The notes beneath the pieces are model-generated. The model saw only the letters and a list, made by a program, of their open reading frames with translations. It was not told where the DNA came from and ran no database searches. From Psychrobacillus sp042885655 (lineage in GTDB: Bacteria > Bacillota > Bacilli > Bacillales_A > Planococcaceae), in assembly GCF_042885655.1 (NCBI RefSeq), contig NZ_JBHVRO010000003.1, positions 248,001 through 312,000 on the forward strand: a stretch of 64,000 nt of DNA. Reading direction: 5' to 3'. Position numbers and translations under genes: made by a program. Below, in pieces: positions 16,526 to 24,023 of the stretch (positions are counted from its first letter, which is position 1; each line of letters starts with the position of its first letter).

Positions 16526-17485
16526 ATGGGTCCGCATATTATTGCTATAGCAATTGGTCTTCTATTAGACAGAATCATCGGGGACCCACCAAACTGGCCG
16601 CATCCTGTCCGCTGGATTGGTTCACTAATTTCGAAGCTAACAGCCTTGTTAAATAAAGGAAGTGCGCGAAAAGCGAAAGGATTTCTACTTGTTATTATTG
16701 TCGTTGGAATCACATTCTTTGTGACAGTTGGTATTTTAATAGGTGCTTATTCCATTCATATGTGGGTTGGGATTGCAGTTGAGAGTATTTTCATCGCATC
16801 GGGACTTGCACAAAAAAGCTTAAAGGAAGCGGCAATGGATGTATATAAACCTTTAATCGCAAAAGATTTACCAACAGCTAGACAAAAACTATCGTGGATT
16901 GTCGGTCGTGATACAGAAAAACTAGATGAAAAAGAAATTACAAGAGGTGTCGTTGAAACTGTATCTGAAAATATTAGTGATGGAATTACATCTCCACTTT
17001 TTTATGCATTTCTTTTTGCTGGTGCACCGGGCCTTTGGGTATATAAAGCGATCAATACGCTCGATTCTATGGTCGGCTACAAAAACGAGAAATACAACGA
17101 TTTCGGTTATGCCGCTGCAAAATTGGATGATATCGCAAACTACATTCCAAGTCGTTTAACCGGCTATCTTATTATGCTTTGGGGGAAAAAAGAAAGTACG
17201 TTGCCTTTTAAGGATAGATTAAAAGGCTGGTGGCTAGATGCAAAAAAGCACCCAAGTCCAAATAGCGGCTACTTAGAAGCTGCAACAGCTTACCAATTAG
17301 GAATACAACTAGGTGGAATAAATACATATAAGGGTGTCGTTTCAAATCGAGCACTAATGGGGATTGGTGAGGTAACATTAACACCACAACATATATTAAG
17401 TACATTATCGCATTTGAATACTGCCGTTTTTCTATTTTGGCTTTGGATGATGGTCATTGGAGGAATTTTATTTGTCATTACCTAA
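16526..17485 (+). CDS. cbiB: adenosylcobinamide-phosphate synthase
   Basis: 319 residues, integral membrane protein with about five to eight hydrophobic segments. Family motifs: LLLDRIIGDPPNWPHPVRW near the N-terminus, GRDTEKLDEKEITRGVVE, SENISDGITSPLFY, and KHPSPNSGYLEAA. It condenses adenosylcobyric acid (the CbiZ product) with aminopropanol phosphate (the CobD product). Starts 3 bp after the fusion gene; its last 14 bp overlap cobD. Confidence 0.92.
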   Translation: MGPHIIAIAIGLLLDRIIGDPPNWPHPVRWIGSLISKLTALLNKGSARKAKGFLLVIIVVGITFFVTVGILIGAYSIHMWVGIAVESIFIASGLAQKSLKEAAMDVYKPLIAKDLPTARQKLSWIVGRDTEKLDEKEITRGVVETVSENISDGITSPLFYAFLFAGAPGLWVYKAINTLDSMVGYKNEKYNDFGYAAAKLDDIANYIPSRLTGYLIMLWGKKESTLPFKDRLKGWWLDAKKHPSPNSGYLEAATAYQLGIQLGGINTYKGVVSNRALMGIGEVTLTPQHILSTLSHLNTAVFLFWLWMMVIGGILFVIT

Positions 17486-18548
17486 TCACGGAGCAAATGC
17501 TCATCACTTATATGAAAGTCTCGATATGAAGTTACCTGAAAAAGTAATTGATTTCAGTGAAAATGTTAATCCACTTGGATTACCTGCATTTGTGAATGAG
17601 CACTGGGAATCTTATAGTGAATTGATCACCAAATATCCAGATCCTATTGGTGAACCATTTCTATCAGCAGTTGCAACATATCATGATGTACAAGTAGAAA
17701 ATGTAATAGTTGGAAACGGCGCAGCGGAAATATTTGCTTGTCTTGCGAAACGATATGAAAGTAAAAGGGCTATTTTGATCCATCCCACTTTTTCAGAGTA
17801 TGCTTCAACTCTAGCCCCTTATCATGTATACATAAAAGAAATCATTGCAACACAAGATTTACCAATAGATGAAGTACTCGATGAAATAGAGTTTGCGGAA
17901 GTAATTTATATTTGCAGACCGAATAATCCGACGGGCTATTTGGTTCCTTTAGAAGAGATTATCCAAATTGCCAAATACGCGAAAAGATATAAATGTGAAG
18001 TCATTCTAGACGAAGCATTTCTGGATTTTATTGATGAAAAAGAATCATTTATTCCATATTTGAAGGAATTTACGAATGTTATTGTAGTTCGTTCGATGAC
18101 GAAAATGTATGCGATTCCAGGCTTACGACTTGGTTACGCGGTAGCGAGTGAGGAAATTGTAAGAGAAACTCGTTATAGAATGCCGCATTGGAATAGCAAT
18201 GCTATTGCAACAACGATTGGTGCAGCGTGTTTACAAGAAGAGGAATATCGTTTACAGGCAATTTCATTTGCAAAGAAAATGCGGGAGCAATTTACTGAAT
18301 TTCTTGAAAATTGGAATTGTGTAGTCCTACCATCTAGGACGAACTTTCTTTGTTTTCAACTACCAGATCCAACTCAATCAAAAAAATTCTTTTTGTTTTT
18401 ATTAGAAAAAGGCTGTGTACTGCGTCATACAGAGAATTTTAAAGGACTTGATGGAAAATGGTTTCGAGTGGGAATGAAAAAAAGCTCGCAAATGAAGCAC
18501 TTGCAAAAGGAGATGACCGCATGGTTCGAGGAAAACTTGTCTTCATAA
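17472..18548 (+). CDS. cobD: L-threonine-O-3-phosphate decarboxylase
   Basis: 358 residues from TTG 17472, chosen because GGAGG lies 8-9 bases upstream; the frame also contains a TTG within that ribosome site. PLP fold-type I aminotransferase homologue with N-terminal NHGANAHHLYE and DFSENVNPLGLP, the substrate-binding RPNNPTGYL, and a Schiff-base Lys in VRSMTKMYAIPGLRLGY. It makes (R)-1-amino-2-propanol phosphate for CbiB. No threonine kinase (PduX/BluE) gene is visible in the operon. Overlaps cbiB and cobU. Confidence 0.88.
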   Translation: MSLPNHGANAHHLYESLDMKLPEKVIDFSENVNPLGLPAFVNEHWESYSELITKYPDPIGEPFLSAVATYHDVQVENVIVGNGAAEIFACLAKRYESKRAILIHPTFSEYASTLAPYHVYIKEIIATQDLPIDEVLDEIEFAEVIYICRPNNPTGYLVPLEEIIQIAKYAKRYKCEVILDEAFLDFIDEKESFIPYLKEFTNVIVVRSMTKMYAIPGLRLGYAVASEEIVRETRYRMPHWNSNAIATTIGAACLQEEEYRLQAISFAKKMREQFTEFLENWNCVVLPSRTNFLCFQLPDPTQSKKFFLFLLEKGCVLRHTENFKGLDGKWFRVGMKKSSQMKHLQKEMTAWFEENLSS

Positions 18549-19051
18549 CAGGCGGTGTCCGAAGCGGAAAAAGTAGCTTCGCCGAACATTATTTAATGAA
18601 TGAGCAGGCAAAACGAAATGTGTATGTCGCTTCTGGAGTTGCAGTAGATGGCGAAATGAAGGAACGAATTGCAAAACACCAGAACGACCGTGAAAGTTAT
18701 CCTGTTGAATGGGTGACTATAGAGCAACCTCGTAACTTCGAACAAATAATCCCACTAATCCAACAAGGAGATGGCATCCTTTGGGATTGTGTCACGACTT
18801 GGCTTGCCAATGAGCTTTATGATAATGATATGGAAAAAGTAGGAAAGGTACTATTTGAAGCAATTGATTGTTTAATTCACAAAGCAAAAATAATCGTCAT
18901 TGTTTCAAATGAAGTGCTAGATGAACCCTTATCAAAATATGAAAGTGTTGTTCTCTATCAAAAGTGGATTGGACAAATTCACCAACGACTTGTGGCAAAA
19001 GCAGATATAGCATTTGAAATGGAATATGGATTAAGTCATCAGTGGAAATGA
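18521..19051 (+). CDS. cobU: CobU-type cobinamide kinase/guanylyltransferase with altered C-terminus
   Basis: 176 residues from ATG 18521 (AAAGGAG at 8-9 bases; a longer frame lies inside cobD). P-loop GGVRSGKS at 11-18 is intact, and the conserved His of the RIxxH motif, the probable guanylylation site, is H53 (ERIAKHQNDR). The family's later motif, normally NEVGxGIVPE followed by RxFRDxxGxxNQ, is replaced by NEVLDEPLSKYE and LYQKWIGQIHQ. So the nucleotide-binding half is conserved and the distal half has decayed; a second CobU-like gene at 21153 shows the opposite pattern. Activates cobinamide to its GDP derivative if functional. Confidence 0.85.
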   Translation: MVRGKLVFITGGVRSGKSSFAEHYLMNEQAKRNVYVASGVAVDGEMKERIAKHQNDRESYPVEWVTIEQPRNFEQIIPLIQQGDGILWDCVTTWLANELYDNDMEKVGKVLFEAIDCLIHKAKIIVIVSNEVLDEPLSKYESVVLYQKWIGQIHQRLVAKADIAFEMEYGLSHQWK

Positions 19052-19060
19052 GGAATAGTT

Positions 19061-19882
19061 GTGAAAGGATTAATGGTGCAAGGTACCGCTTCTAGTGTAG
19101 GGAAAAGTTTAATATGTACCGCTATTTGTCGACTTCTTGCGAATGAAGGTAAATGTGTGGCACCTTTTAAATCACAAAACATGTCCAGTTTAAGTATTCA
19201 TACAGAAGATGGTTTTGAAATAAGCGTTTCACAAGCATTGCAAGCAAGAGCCGCAAAAACACCTTATTTACCTGAGATGAACCCAATATTATTGAAACCA
19301 TCAGGCAACATGGAAACTGACATAATTATTCTCGGCAAAAAAGAAAACAAAATGAATGGAATGCTCTACCGGGAACAGTATTTTGAAGCAGGTCAAAAGC
19401 TTATTAAAAAAAGTTTACACGCATTATCCAATTCCTTTGAATTCTTGATTTTAGAGGGTGCAGGAAGTCCTGTCGAAATGAATTTAAGAGATCGTGAACT
19501 AGTCAATATGCGTGTTGCTGATTTAGCAGATGTTCCTGTTTTATTAGTCGCAAATATTGAATATGGTGGAGTGTTTGCATCTATTGTTGGAACACTTGCA
19601 TTATTACCTGAAGAGCAAAGAGCACGTGTGAAAGGAATCATTATTAATAAGTTCCAAGGAGACGTTTCGATGTTCCAAGATGGAGTTGACTTCATCGAAG
19701 CATACACAGGAATTGAAGTACTAGGGGTAGTTCCTTACTTTCCGAATGAACTAGAGGAAGAAGATGGTATTGCCAAAAGTGATAAGTCTGCTTCCGATGA
19801 TCAAATAGATGATTGGGCAAACCATTTTAAAAAGTATGTTAGATGGGATAAAATTGTTGCTACTTTAGAAGGGGATGAGTAA
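19061..19882 (+). CDS. cobyric acid synthase-like protein lacking the glutaminase domain
   Basis: 273 residues from GTG, about half the length of CobQ/CbiP (roughly 500). Residues 1-235 match the dethiobiotin-synthetase-like ATP-binding domain: MVQGTASSVGKS (P-loop), APFKSQNMSS, MNPILLKPSG, EGAGSPVE, NKFQGD, LGVVPYFPNELEEED. After a short spacer (SDKSASDD) the protein ends IDDWANHFKKYVRWDKI, which resembles the extreme C-terminus of full CobQ. The GATase with its Cys and His is absent. It looks like an internal domain deletion rather than truncation. Without a glutaminase it would need free ammonia or do another ATP-dependent step. Reading frame and operon overlap are intact. Confidence 0.8.
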   Translation: MKGLMVQGTASSVGKSLICTAICRLLANEGKCVAPFKSQNMSSLSIHTEDGFEISVSQALQARAAKTPYLPEMNPILLKPSGNMETDIIILGKKENKMNGMLYREQYFEAGQKLIKKSLHALSNSFEFLILEGAGSPVEMNLRDRELVNMRVADLADVPVLLVANIEYGGVFASIVGTLALLPEEQRARVKGIIINKFQGDVSMFQDGVDFIEAYTGIEVLGVVPYFPNELEEEDGIAKSDKSASDDQIDDWANHFKKYVRWDKIVATLEGDE

Positions 19883-20632
19883 TTGAAAAGCTTGTTGTTA
19901 GCTCTTCAGTTTTTTAGCATCGTTCCTGTGCATAAAAATTTACCAATGGAGAATAGGGAAATATCGGGAATGTATAGTTTGTTTCCTTGGATAGGTGCAG
20001 GTATCGGGGCAATCGCTTGTTTAGGGCTATATTTCGAATGGAGTACCCTAATGACGAGTTTTTCTATTGTGTTTTTAGGGATCTTGTTATCTGGAGGTCT
20101 CCATATGGACGGTTTTATTGATACATCTGATGCATTTTTCTCTTACAGAGACCGAATAAAACGATATGAAATATTAGATGATCCACGAGTTGGTGCCTTT
20201 GGAGTAATGGCAGTTGTGTTATTGGTTGTAGGGAAAGTGATTATTGTATCCGAAGTATTGGCTGCACAAACGTTTCATTGGATTTTTGTCCTTCTTATAC
20301 CTTTTTTCTCAAGGGCAACACTTACTATGGTATTCGTGTTAACGAGAAGTGCTAAAGAAAGCGGACTTGCTTACTTTTTTAAACAGAGAATGAATACGAA
20401 TATGCTCATATTTGCCACTGCATGTAACTATTTTGCGGGTCTTTTCTTTATAGGATGGTTTACAGAATGGTTAATTGCGATAACATTTGCAGCAGTTTTA
20501 ATCGTATTTATTTGCTTATTTCGACACTGGGCAATGAAGAATTTCGGTGGTGTTACGGGGGATTTGCTCGGTGCTAGTGTAGAAGTTTCGGAGGTAGTGC
20601 TATGGATGACACTTTTACTATTACTCTCATAA
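19883..20632 (+). CDS. cobS: adenosylcobinamide-GDP ribazoletransferase (cobalamin synthase)
   Basis: 249 residues starting at TTG directly after the previous stop, with GGGGATGAG upstream. Polytopic membrane protein (about six segments) with the CobS metal-binding motif HMDGFIDTSDAFFS, then KRYEILDDPRVGAFG and, near the end, NFGGVTGDLLGASVEVSE. It joins adenosylcobinamide-GDP to alpha-ribazole phosphate, the last assembly step. Overlaps cobC by 31 bp. Confidence 0.9.
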   Translation: MKSLLLALQFFSIVPVHKNLPMENREISGMYSLFPWIGAGIGAIACLGLYFEWSTLMTSFSIVFLGILLSGGLHMDGFIDTSDAFFSYRDRIKRYEILDDPRVGAFGVMAVVLLVVGKVIIVSEVLAAQTFHWIFVLLIPFFSRATLTMVFVLTRSAKESGLAYFFKQRMNTNMLIFATACNYFAGLFFIGWFTEWLIAITFAAVLIVFICLFRHWAMKNFGGVTGDLLGASVEVSEVVLWMTLLLLLS

Positions 20633-21201
20633 GACATTTGCCAACGAATGGGAACAGGGAGAAAAAATACATCGGCTGGACTGATGAGTCGATTATTTCT
20701 GAAATACAAACGAAAAAATTAGATTGGGAACTTACACAAGTGGTTGGTAGCGATCTGATACGCTGTAAACAAACGGCCGAACAGTTATTCCAAGGGATTC
20801 CCTATCTTGAAAATGCAAATTTTAGAGAGTGCTCTTTTGGTGATTGGGAAGAAAAGACATATAATGAATTAAAAGAGGATACGATTTATAAGAGTTGGCT
20901 AGAGAACCCTGGACAAGTGGCTCCACCAAATGGGGAGTCACTTGCAAGTATGAAAAAGCGTGTGCTACAAGGATTTTATAATGTGGTTAAGGAATTTGAA
21001 GAACCTGTTATTTTGACACATGGGGGACCAATTCGTTTTTTATTAACAAATTTTGTGAGTGCCGACAAGAGTTTTTGGGAGTGGGAAGTGCCCCATGGTT
21101 GCTGTTATAAGCTGCAATGGGCAACTAAAAAAGACATACTGGAGGGAAAGCCGTGCATGTCATTTTCGGTGGAGCATTTAATGGAAAACGAGCATATGTA
21201 G
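20602..21201 (+). CDS. cobC: alpha-ribazole phosphatase / adenosylcobalamin-5'-phosphate phosphatase
   Basis: 199 residues, GGAGGT 6 bases before ATG inside cobS. Histidine phosphatase superfamily: phospho-accepting His in LIRHLPTNGN, RCKQTAEQL, FGDWEEKTYNEL and the second catalytic His in LTHGGPIRF. The first motif is LIRHLPT rather than the commoner LVRHGxT, seen in part of the CobC group. In this operon it most likely removes the 5' phosphate after CobS. Its last 49 bp overlap the next gene. Confidence 0.82.
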   Translation: MDDTFTITLIRHLPTNGNREKKYIGWTDESIISEIQTKKLDWELTQVVGSDLIRCKQTAEQLFQGIPYLENANFRECSFGDWEEKTYNELKEDTIYKSWLENPGQVAPPNGESLASMKKRVLQGFYNVVKEFEEPVILTHGGPIRFLLTNFVSADKSFWEWEVPHGCCYKLQWATKKDILEGKPCMSFSVEHLMENEHM

Positions 21202-21563
21202 ATAGGCTAGTTCAAGGTCAAAGTGTCCAGTGGGTTGATGCTGGAGAGGATGTCCCGGTTTTATTGCCAGCTACAGAAGTGATTGTGGTATTTGGAGTAG
21301 AAAATTTACTTGAACCTAAGTTGAACAAGTTGCTAGGGCAGCTTGAACAATGGGATGATCAAGCTGAAGTTATTGTCATCGCAACAGAAATTGGTCGCGG
21401 TATTGTACCGATGGAAGCAAGTTTACGCCGGTTACGAGATGAAGTCGGCCGATTTTATCAACAACTTTTTTCAAAAGCAGAAAGTGTAACACGAATTTGG
21501 TACGGTATTTCACAAACAATAAAGGGAGATGATCGGATTGAAAATTTACACAAAAACAGGTGA
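21153..21563 (+). CDS. short CobU-like protein (second copy, altered P-loop)
   Basis: 136 residues from GTG 21153 with GGAGGG 6 bases upstream. The start FGGAFNGKRAYV is a degenerate P-loop (Ser/Thr replaced by Arg). The RIxxH region present in normal CobU is missing, shortening it by some 45 residues. By contrast the distal motif TEIGRGIVPMEASLRRLRDE and GRFYQQLFSKAE is well kept. Thus it complements the other CobU (18521), which keeps the first half and lost the second. A heteromeric enzyme is an inference; it might also be a regulatory or decaying paralogue. Confidence 0.75.
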   Translation: MHVIFGGAFNGKRAYVDRLVQGQSVQWVDAGEDVPVLLPATEVIVVFGVENLLEPKLNKLLGQLEQWDDQAEVIVIATEIGRGIVPMEASLRRLRDEVGRFYQQLFSKAESVTRIWYGISQTIKGDDRIENLHKNR

Positions 21564-22128
21564 CAAAGGGCAAACAGGATTAATCGGAGGAAGAACAGAC
21601 AAAGATGATATTCGCGTTGAAACATACGGAACAATCGACGAAGTGAATTCGTTTATAGGAAAAGCAGTGACTGAATTAGATCCAGCAATTTTCGCAGACG
21701 TGTTGGAGGACTTAGAAACGATTCAGCACGAATTATTCGATTGTGGTGGCGACTTAGCAAATGTATCGAATCGACGTGTGTATAAAATGACCGACGAACC
21801 GATTGAAGCAATGGAAAAACGTATTGATGTACTTGTCGAGGAAGGTCCAGTGTTAGAAAGATTCATTTTACCTGGTGGTACGCCAGCTGCAGCAACACTT
21901 CATATTGCACGAACAATTACTAGACGTGCAGAGCGTCAAATGGTGACCTTGATGAAAACGGAAGAGGATGTGCCAGCGGTAGTGCAGCGCTATTTGAATC
22001 GCCTATCCGATTATTTATTTGCAGCAGCACGTGTAGCCAATGCACGAGAAAATGTTTCGGATGTAGAATATTTACGTAGTGCAAAAGTTTTTAAAAACGT
22101 AGGAAGCGTAAAAGAAGAGGGGAAGTAA
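21538..22128 (+). CDS. PduO-type ATP:cob(I)alamin adenosyltransferase
   Basis: 196 residues from TTG 21538, giving the canonical N-terminus MKIYTKTGDKGQTGLIGG; GGGAG lies 9 bases upstream, while an ATG at 21529 is too close to that site. Other family signatures: VETYGTIDEVNSFIG, LFDCGGDLA, FILPGGTPAAATLHIARTITRRAER and LNRLSDYLF. It transfers adenosyl from ATP to reduced corrinoid, a step required before CbiZ, CbiB and IcmF use. Overlaps the short cobU by 26 bp. Confidence 0.92.
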   Translation: MKIYTKTGDKGQTGLIGGRTDKDDIRVETYGTIDEVNSFIGKAVTELDPAIFADVLEDLETIQHELFDCGGDLANVSNRRVYKMTDEPIEAMEKRIDVLVEEGPVLERFILPGGTPAAATLHIARTITRRAERQMVTLMKTEEDVPAVVQRYLNRLSDYLFAAARVANARENVSDVEYLRSAKVFKNVGSVKEEGK

Positions 22129-22133
22129 GTGCA

Positions 22134-22616
22134 ATGAAGCTTCGTTTACTAACACTCGCAGCAATGTTTGCAGCATTATGTGCTATTGGTGCATTCGTGA
22201 AGATTCCTGTAGGTATTGGAAGCGCAGCTCTTGATACGATTCCAGCACTTGTATCAGCTGCATTTTTACCTTCTGTTTACGCAGGAGCTGCTTCCATGAT
22301 CGGCCATTTATCTTCATCCCTTTATGCAGGATTTCCTTTAGGACCACTTCATATAATAATTGCTGGTGAAATGTTTTTGATTTTGTTTGTGTTCACGAAA
22401 CTTCATAGAGCAGGATTGCGCATATGGAAATGGATATTTTTTGTGTTTGCAAATAGTGTGCTTGCAACACTTCCGTTTTATTGGATTATTTCGCCGGGAT
22501 TTTTTGTAACTGTACTACCCGAAATTACAATTGCAACCGTTTTGAATGCTGGAATCGCGATAGTCGTATCTCCATTAGTTGAGCGAGTAATGGCGCGTGT
22601 GAAAACCCATGCGTAA
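22134..22616 (+). CDS. cblT: ECF transporter S component, CblT-type (alpha-ribazole uptake)
   Basis: 160 residues, about five or six membrane segments beginning MKLRLLTLAAMFAALCAIGA, with the AFLPSVYAGAASMIGHLSSSLYAGFPLGP region characteristic of ECF substrate-binding subunits. Position next to a CblS-like gene in a B12 operon that lacks cobT indicates CblT, the alpha-ribazole importer described in Listeria. It would need the general ECF module (EcfA1A2T) encoded elsewhere. Overlaps cblS by 8 bp. Confidence 0.82.
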   Translation: MKLRLLTLAAMFAALCAIGAFVKIPVGIGSAALDTIPALVSAAFLPSVYAGAASMIGHLSSSLYAGFPLGPLHIIIAGEMFLILFVFTKLHRAGLRIWKWIFFVFANSVLATLPFYWIISPGFFVTVLPEITIATVLNAGIAIVVSPLVERVMARVKTHA

Positions 22617-23271
22617 CGCAGTATTATTGCAAAATGGACTTTTATTAACTACCGATAATTCTGCTGGAATCGGTGAAAAAGAGGCAGATATTGTTCATGT
22701 GGATGATGAGATTGTAGCTTATTTTGCAGCAAGAGTAACACTGGTTGAACAATGGGCTGCAGGAGCACATCCAATCTCAATAATCATGCATAACTTTTCG
22801 GGTAATAAAAGTTGGAAAAAATATTTAACCGGTATCGAAAAATTGTTTATAGAAATAGAGCAACCCTGCCCAGTTGTTACAGGAAGCACCGAATCAAACA
22901 TGGAAATGCTGCAATCTGCGATGTCCGTCACGATGATTGGTGAAAAGCGACCAACGAGCAATGAAGAATCAACGTGGTGTATATATGGCAAACCATGCGT
23001 CGGGCAAGAAGTACTAATGGACGCAGATAAAATTGCAGACATTAAGAAGATTTGGGATGGAATAGCTAGTGGACTAGTGCAGCGTGTATGGCCAATCGGA
23101 TCCACGGGAATAGAAGCAGAATGCAAGCGACTTGGATTATCCTGCCAATTAAACGGCTGGGACATTTCGAAATCTGCAGGCCCGGCAACATCTGTATTAC
23201 TTGGAATTTCTCCTGATCGAATGGTCGAAGCAAAAGTGCATTTTGGAAAGTATTTTGAAGAAATTAATTGA
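22609..23271 (+). CDS. cblS: alpha-ribazole kinase, CblS-type (AIRS/PurM-like)
   Basis: 220 residues starting within the cblT stop. PurM/AIRS-like features: TTDNSAGIGEKEADIV, YFAARVTLVEQWAAGAHPI, TGSTESNME, MSVTMIGEKRP, IGSTGIEAECKRLG and SAGPATSVLLGI. This superfamily includes CblS, which phosphorylates alpha-ribazole for CobS and so bypasses CobT. The pairing with an S component makes the assignment reasonable; by sequence alone it could be called only an AIRS-related kinase. Last gene of the operon; a hairpin follows 6 bp after the stop. A long minus-strand frame here is antisense shadow. Confidence 0.78.
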   Translation: MRNAVLLQNGLLLTTDNSAGIGEKEADIVHVDDEIVAYFAARVTLVEQWAAGAHPISIIMHNFSGNKSWKKYLTGIEKLFIEIEQPCPVVTGSTESNMEMLQSAMSVTMIGEKRPTSNEESTWCIYGKPCVGQEVLMDADKIADIKKIWDGIASGLVQRVWPIGSTGIEAECKRLGLSCQLNGWDISKSAGPATSVLLGISPDRMVEAKVHFGKYFEEIN

Positions 23272-23277
23272 TTTATA

Positions 23278-23304
23278 GGAGCTAACTCACAAAGAGTTAG
23301 CTCC
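23278..23304 (+). terminator. hairpin after the B12 operon (copy 1, no T-run)
   Basis: GGAGCTAACTC / GAGTTAGCTCC, 11-bp perfect stem with ACAAA loop. The T-run expected of a terminator is absent here and instead follows copy 2 at 23472, suggesting that an insertion split or duplicated the original terminator. Confidence 0.65.
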
Positions 23305-23430
23305 AGACTGTTGACAAACGCTCGCATTCTTCGTTGCTTGCACTTCGTTGTAAGCTCATGAACTTTAGTTCTATTCGCTTCCGCCTCGTGCTGGCGCGCC
23401 TCGACTGACAAGCGTTTTCAAGACAGTCTG
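23304..23430. mobile_element. 127-bp MITE-like element with imperfect terminal inverted repeats
   Basis: The left end CAGACTGTTGACAAACGCT and the reverse complement of the right end (CAGACTGTCTTGAAAACGCT) agree over about 17 of 20 positions. The interior is GC-richer than the surroundings and non-coding. It lies next to a duplicated terminator hairpin. No transposase is present; mobility is an inference from the ends. Confidence 0.5.
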
Positions 23431-23471
23431 AAGAGATACCATTCATTCAAAAATAACTTTGTCTATAACCT

Positions 23472-23502
23472 AGAGCTAACTCACAAAGAGTTAGCTCTTT
23501 AT
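23472..23502 (+). terminator. terminator hairpin after the B12 operon (copy 2)
   Basis: AGAGCTAACTC / GAGTTAGCTCT with the same ACAAA loop as copy 1 and a CTTTATT tail. Probably the functional end of the operon. Confidence 0.7.
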
Positions 23503-23512
23503 TGTGAGAAAT

Positions 23513-23582
23513 GGTTGCTTTGGAAATCGAATTGGTTGCTGATATGAGCAAATTGATCGCTAATATGGTGAAAATGGTCTCG
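23513..23582 (+). repeat. 21-bp-period degenerate array, 4 units
   Basis: Cores GGTTGCT, GGTTGCT, GATCGCT and GGTCTCG start at 23513, 23534, 23555 and 23576, exactly 21 bp apart, each preceded by AAAT/AATT. Confidence 0.88.
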
Positions 23583-23688
23583 GTTAACCTTAAAGTGACT
23601 TTTAATAGAAAATAATTCCAATTAAATTATTGTTAATTGAAAAATAGTGCGCTATCTCAAGTAGAGTTAACTCTTTATTATGAGAAAT

Positions 23689-23779
23689 GGTCTCGGTTGT
23701 ATATGAATTGGTTGCGAATAAGTATAAATTAGTCTCGCTTACAAGCTAATTAGTCTCGCCGACTTAGTTATTGGTCTCG
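23689..23779 (+). repeat. 21-bp-period degenerate array, 5 units
   Basis: Cores GGTCTCG, GGTTGCG, AGTCTCG, AGTCTCG and GGTCTCG start at 23689, 23710, 23731, 23752 and 23773, exactly 21 bp apart. The lead-in AGAGTTAACTCTTTATTATGAG repeats, with changes, the sequence before the array at 23513, so hairpin arm plus array were duplicated as a block. Confidence 0.9.
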
Positions 23780-23994
23780 AAGTGCCGTATTACAACAAAT
23801 AAAGTTAAATAATCCCAAACTATTTTGATTAATAAATAATTTTTGATAGCAGTCACAGCACTCTAATACCGAATAAAACTCCTTGCTTTTCCTACACTGC
23901 GAAGAAACTTTCTGATTTCTAAATAAACTTCCCTATTCCCAAAGAAACTTCTTGCCTTTATAATCAATCTCGAACACCTTGAAATAAATTAATG
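23780..23994. other. gene-free region upstream of fadF
   Basis: AT-rich, with a loose triplet of AAACTTCCT/TGCCTTT-like phrases (GAATAAAACTCCTTGC, GAAACTTTCTGA, GAAACTTCTTGCC) between 23870 and 23960 spaced about 21-25 bp, perhaps a further eroded array. No gene seen. Confidence 0.35.
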
Positions 23995-24023
23995 TTGACT
24001 GAATGCTCATTCAGTTTTAATAT
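23995..24023 (+). promoter_or_regulatory. fadF promoter overlapped by a FadR-like operator
   Basis: TTGACT (23995-24000), 17-bp spacer, TAATAT (24018-24023). The palindrome ACTGAATGCTCATTCAGT (23998-24015) covers the spacer and resembles FadR/TetR-type fatty-acid boxes (TGAATGnnnnTCATTCA). Binding there would block RNA polymerase. Confidence 0.7.

Noticed and set aside
22719..23411. 230-codon minus-strand frame opposite cblS
   Set aside because: Antisense shadow of a well-supported AIRS-like gene; it runs on into the MITE-like element and has no plausible domain.
23513..23779. CRISPR array
   Set aside because: Repeat period 21 bp, cores degenerate, no constant repeat/variable spacer pattern and no cas genes.
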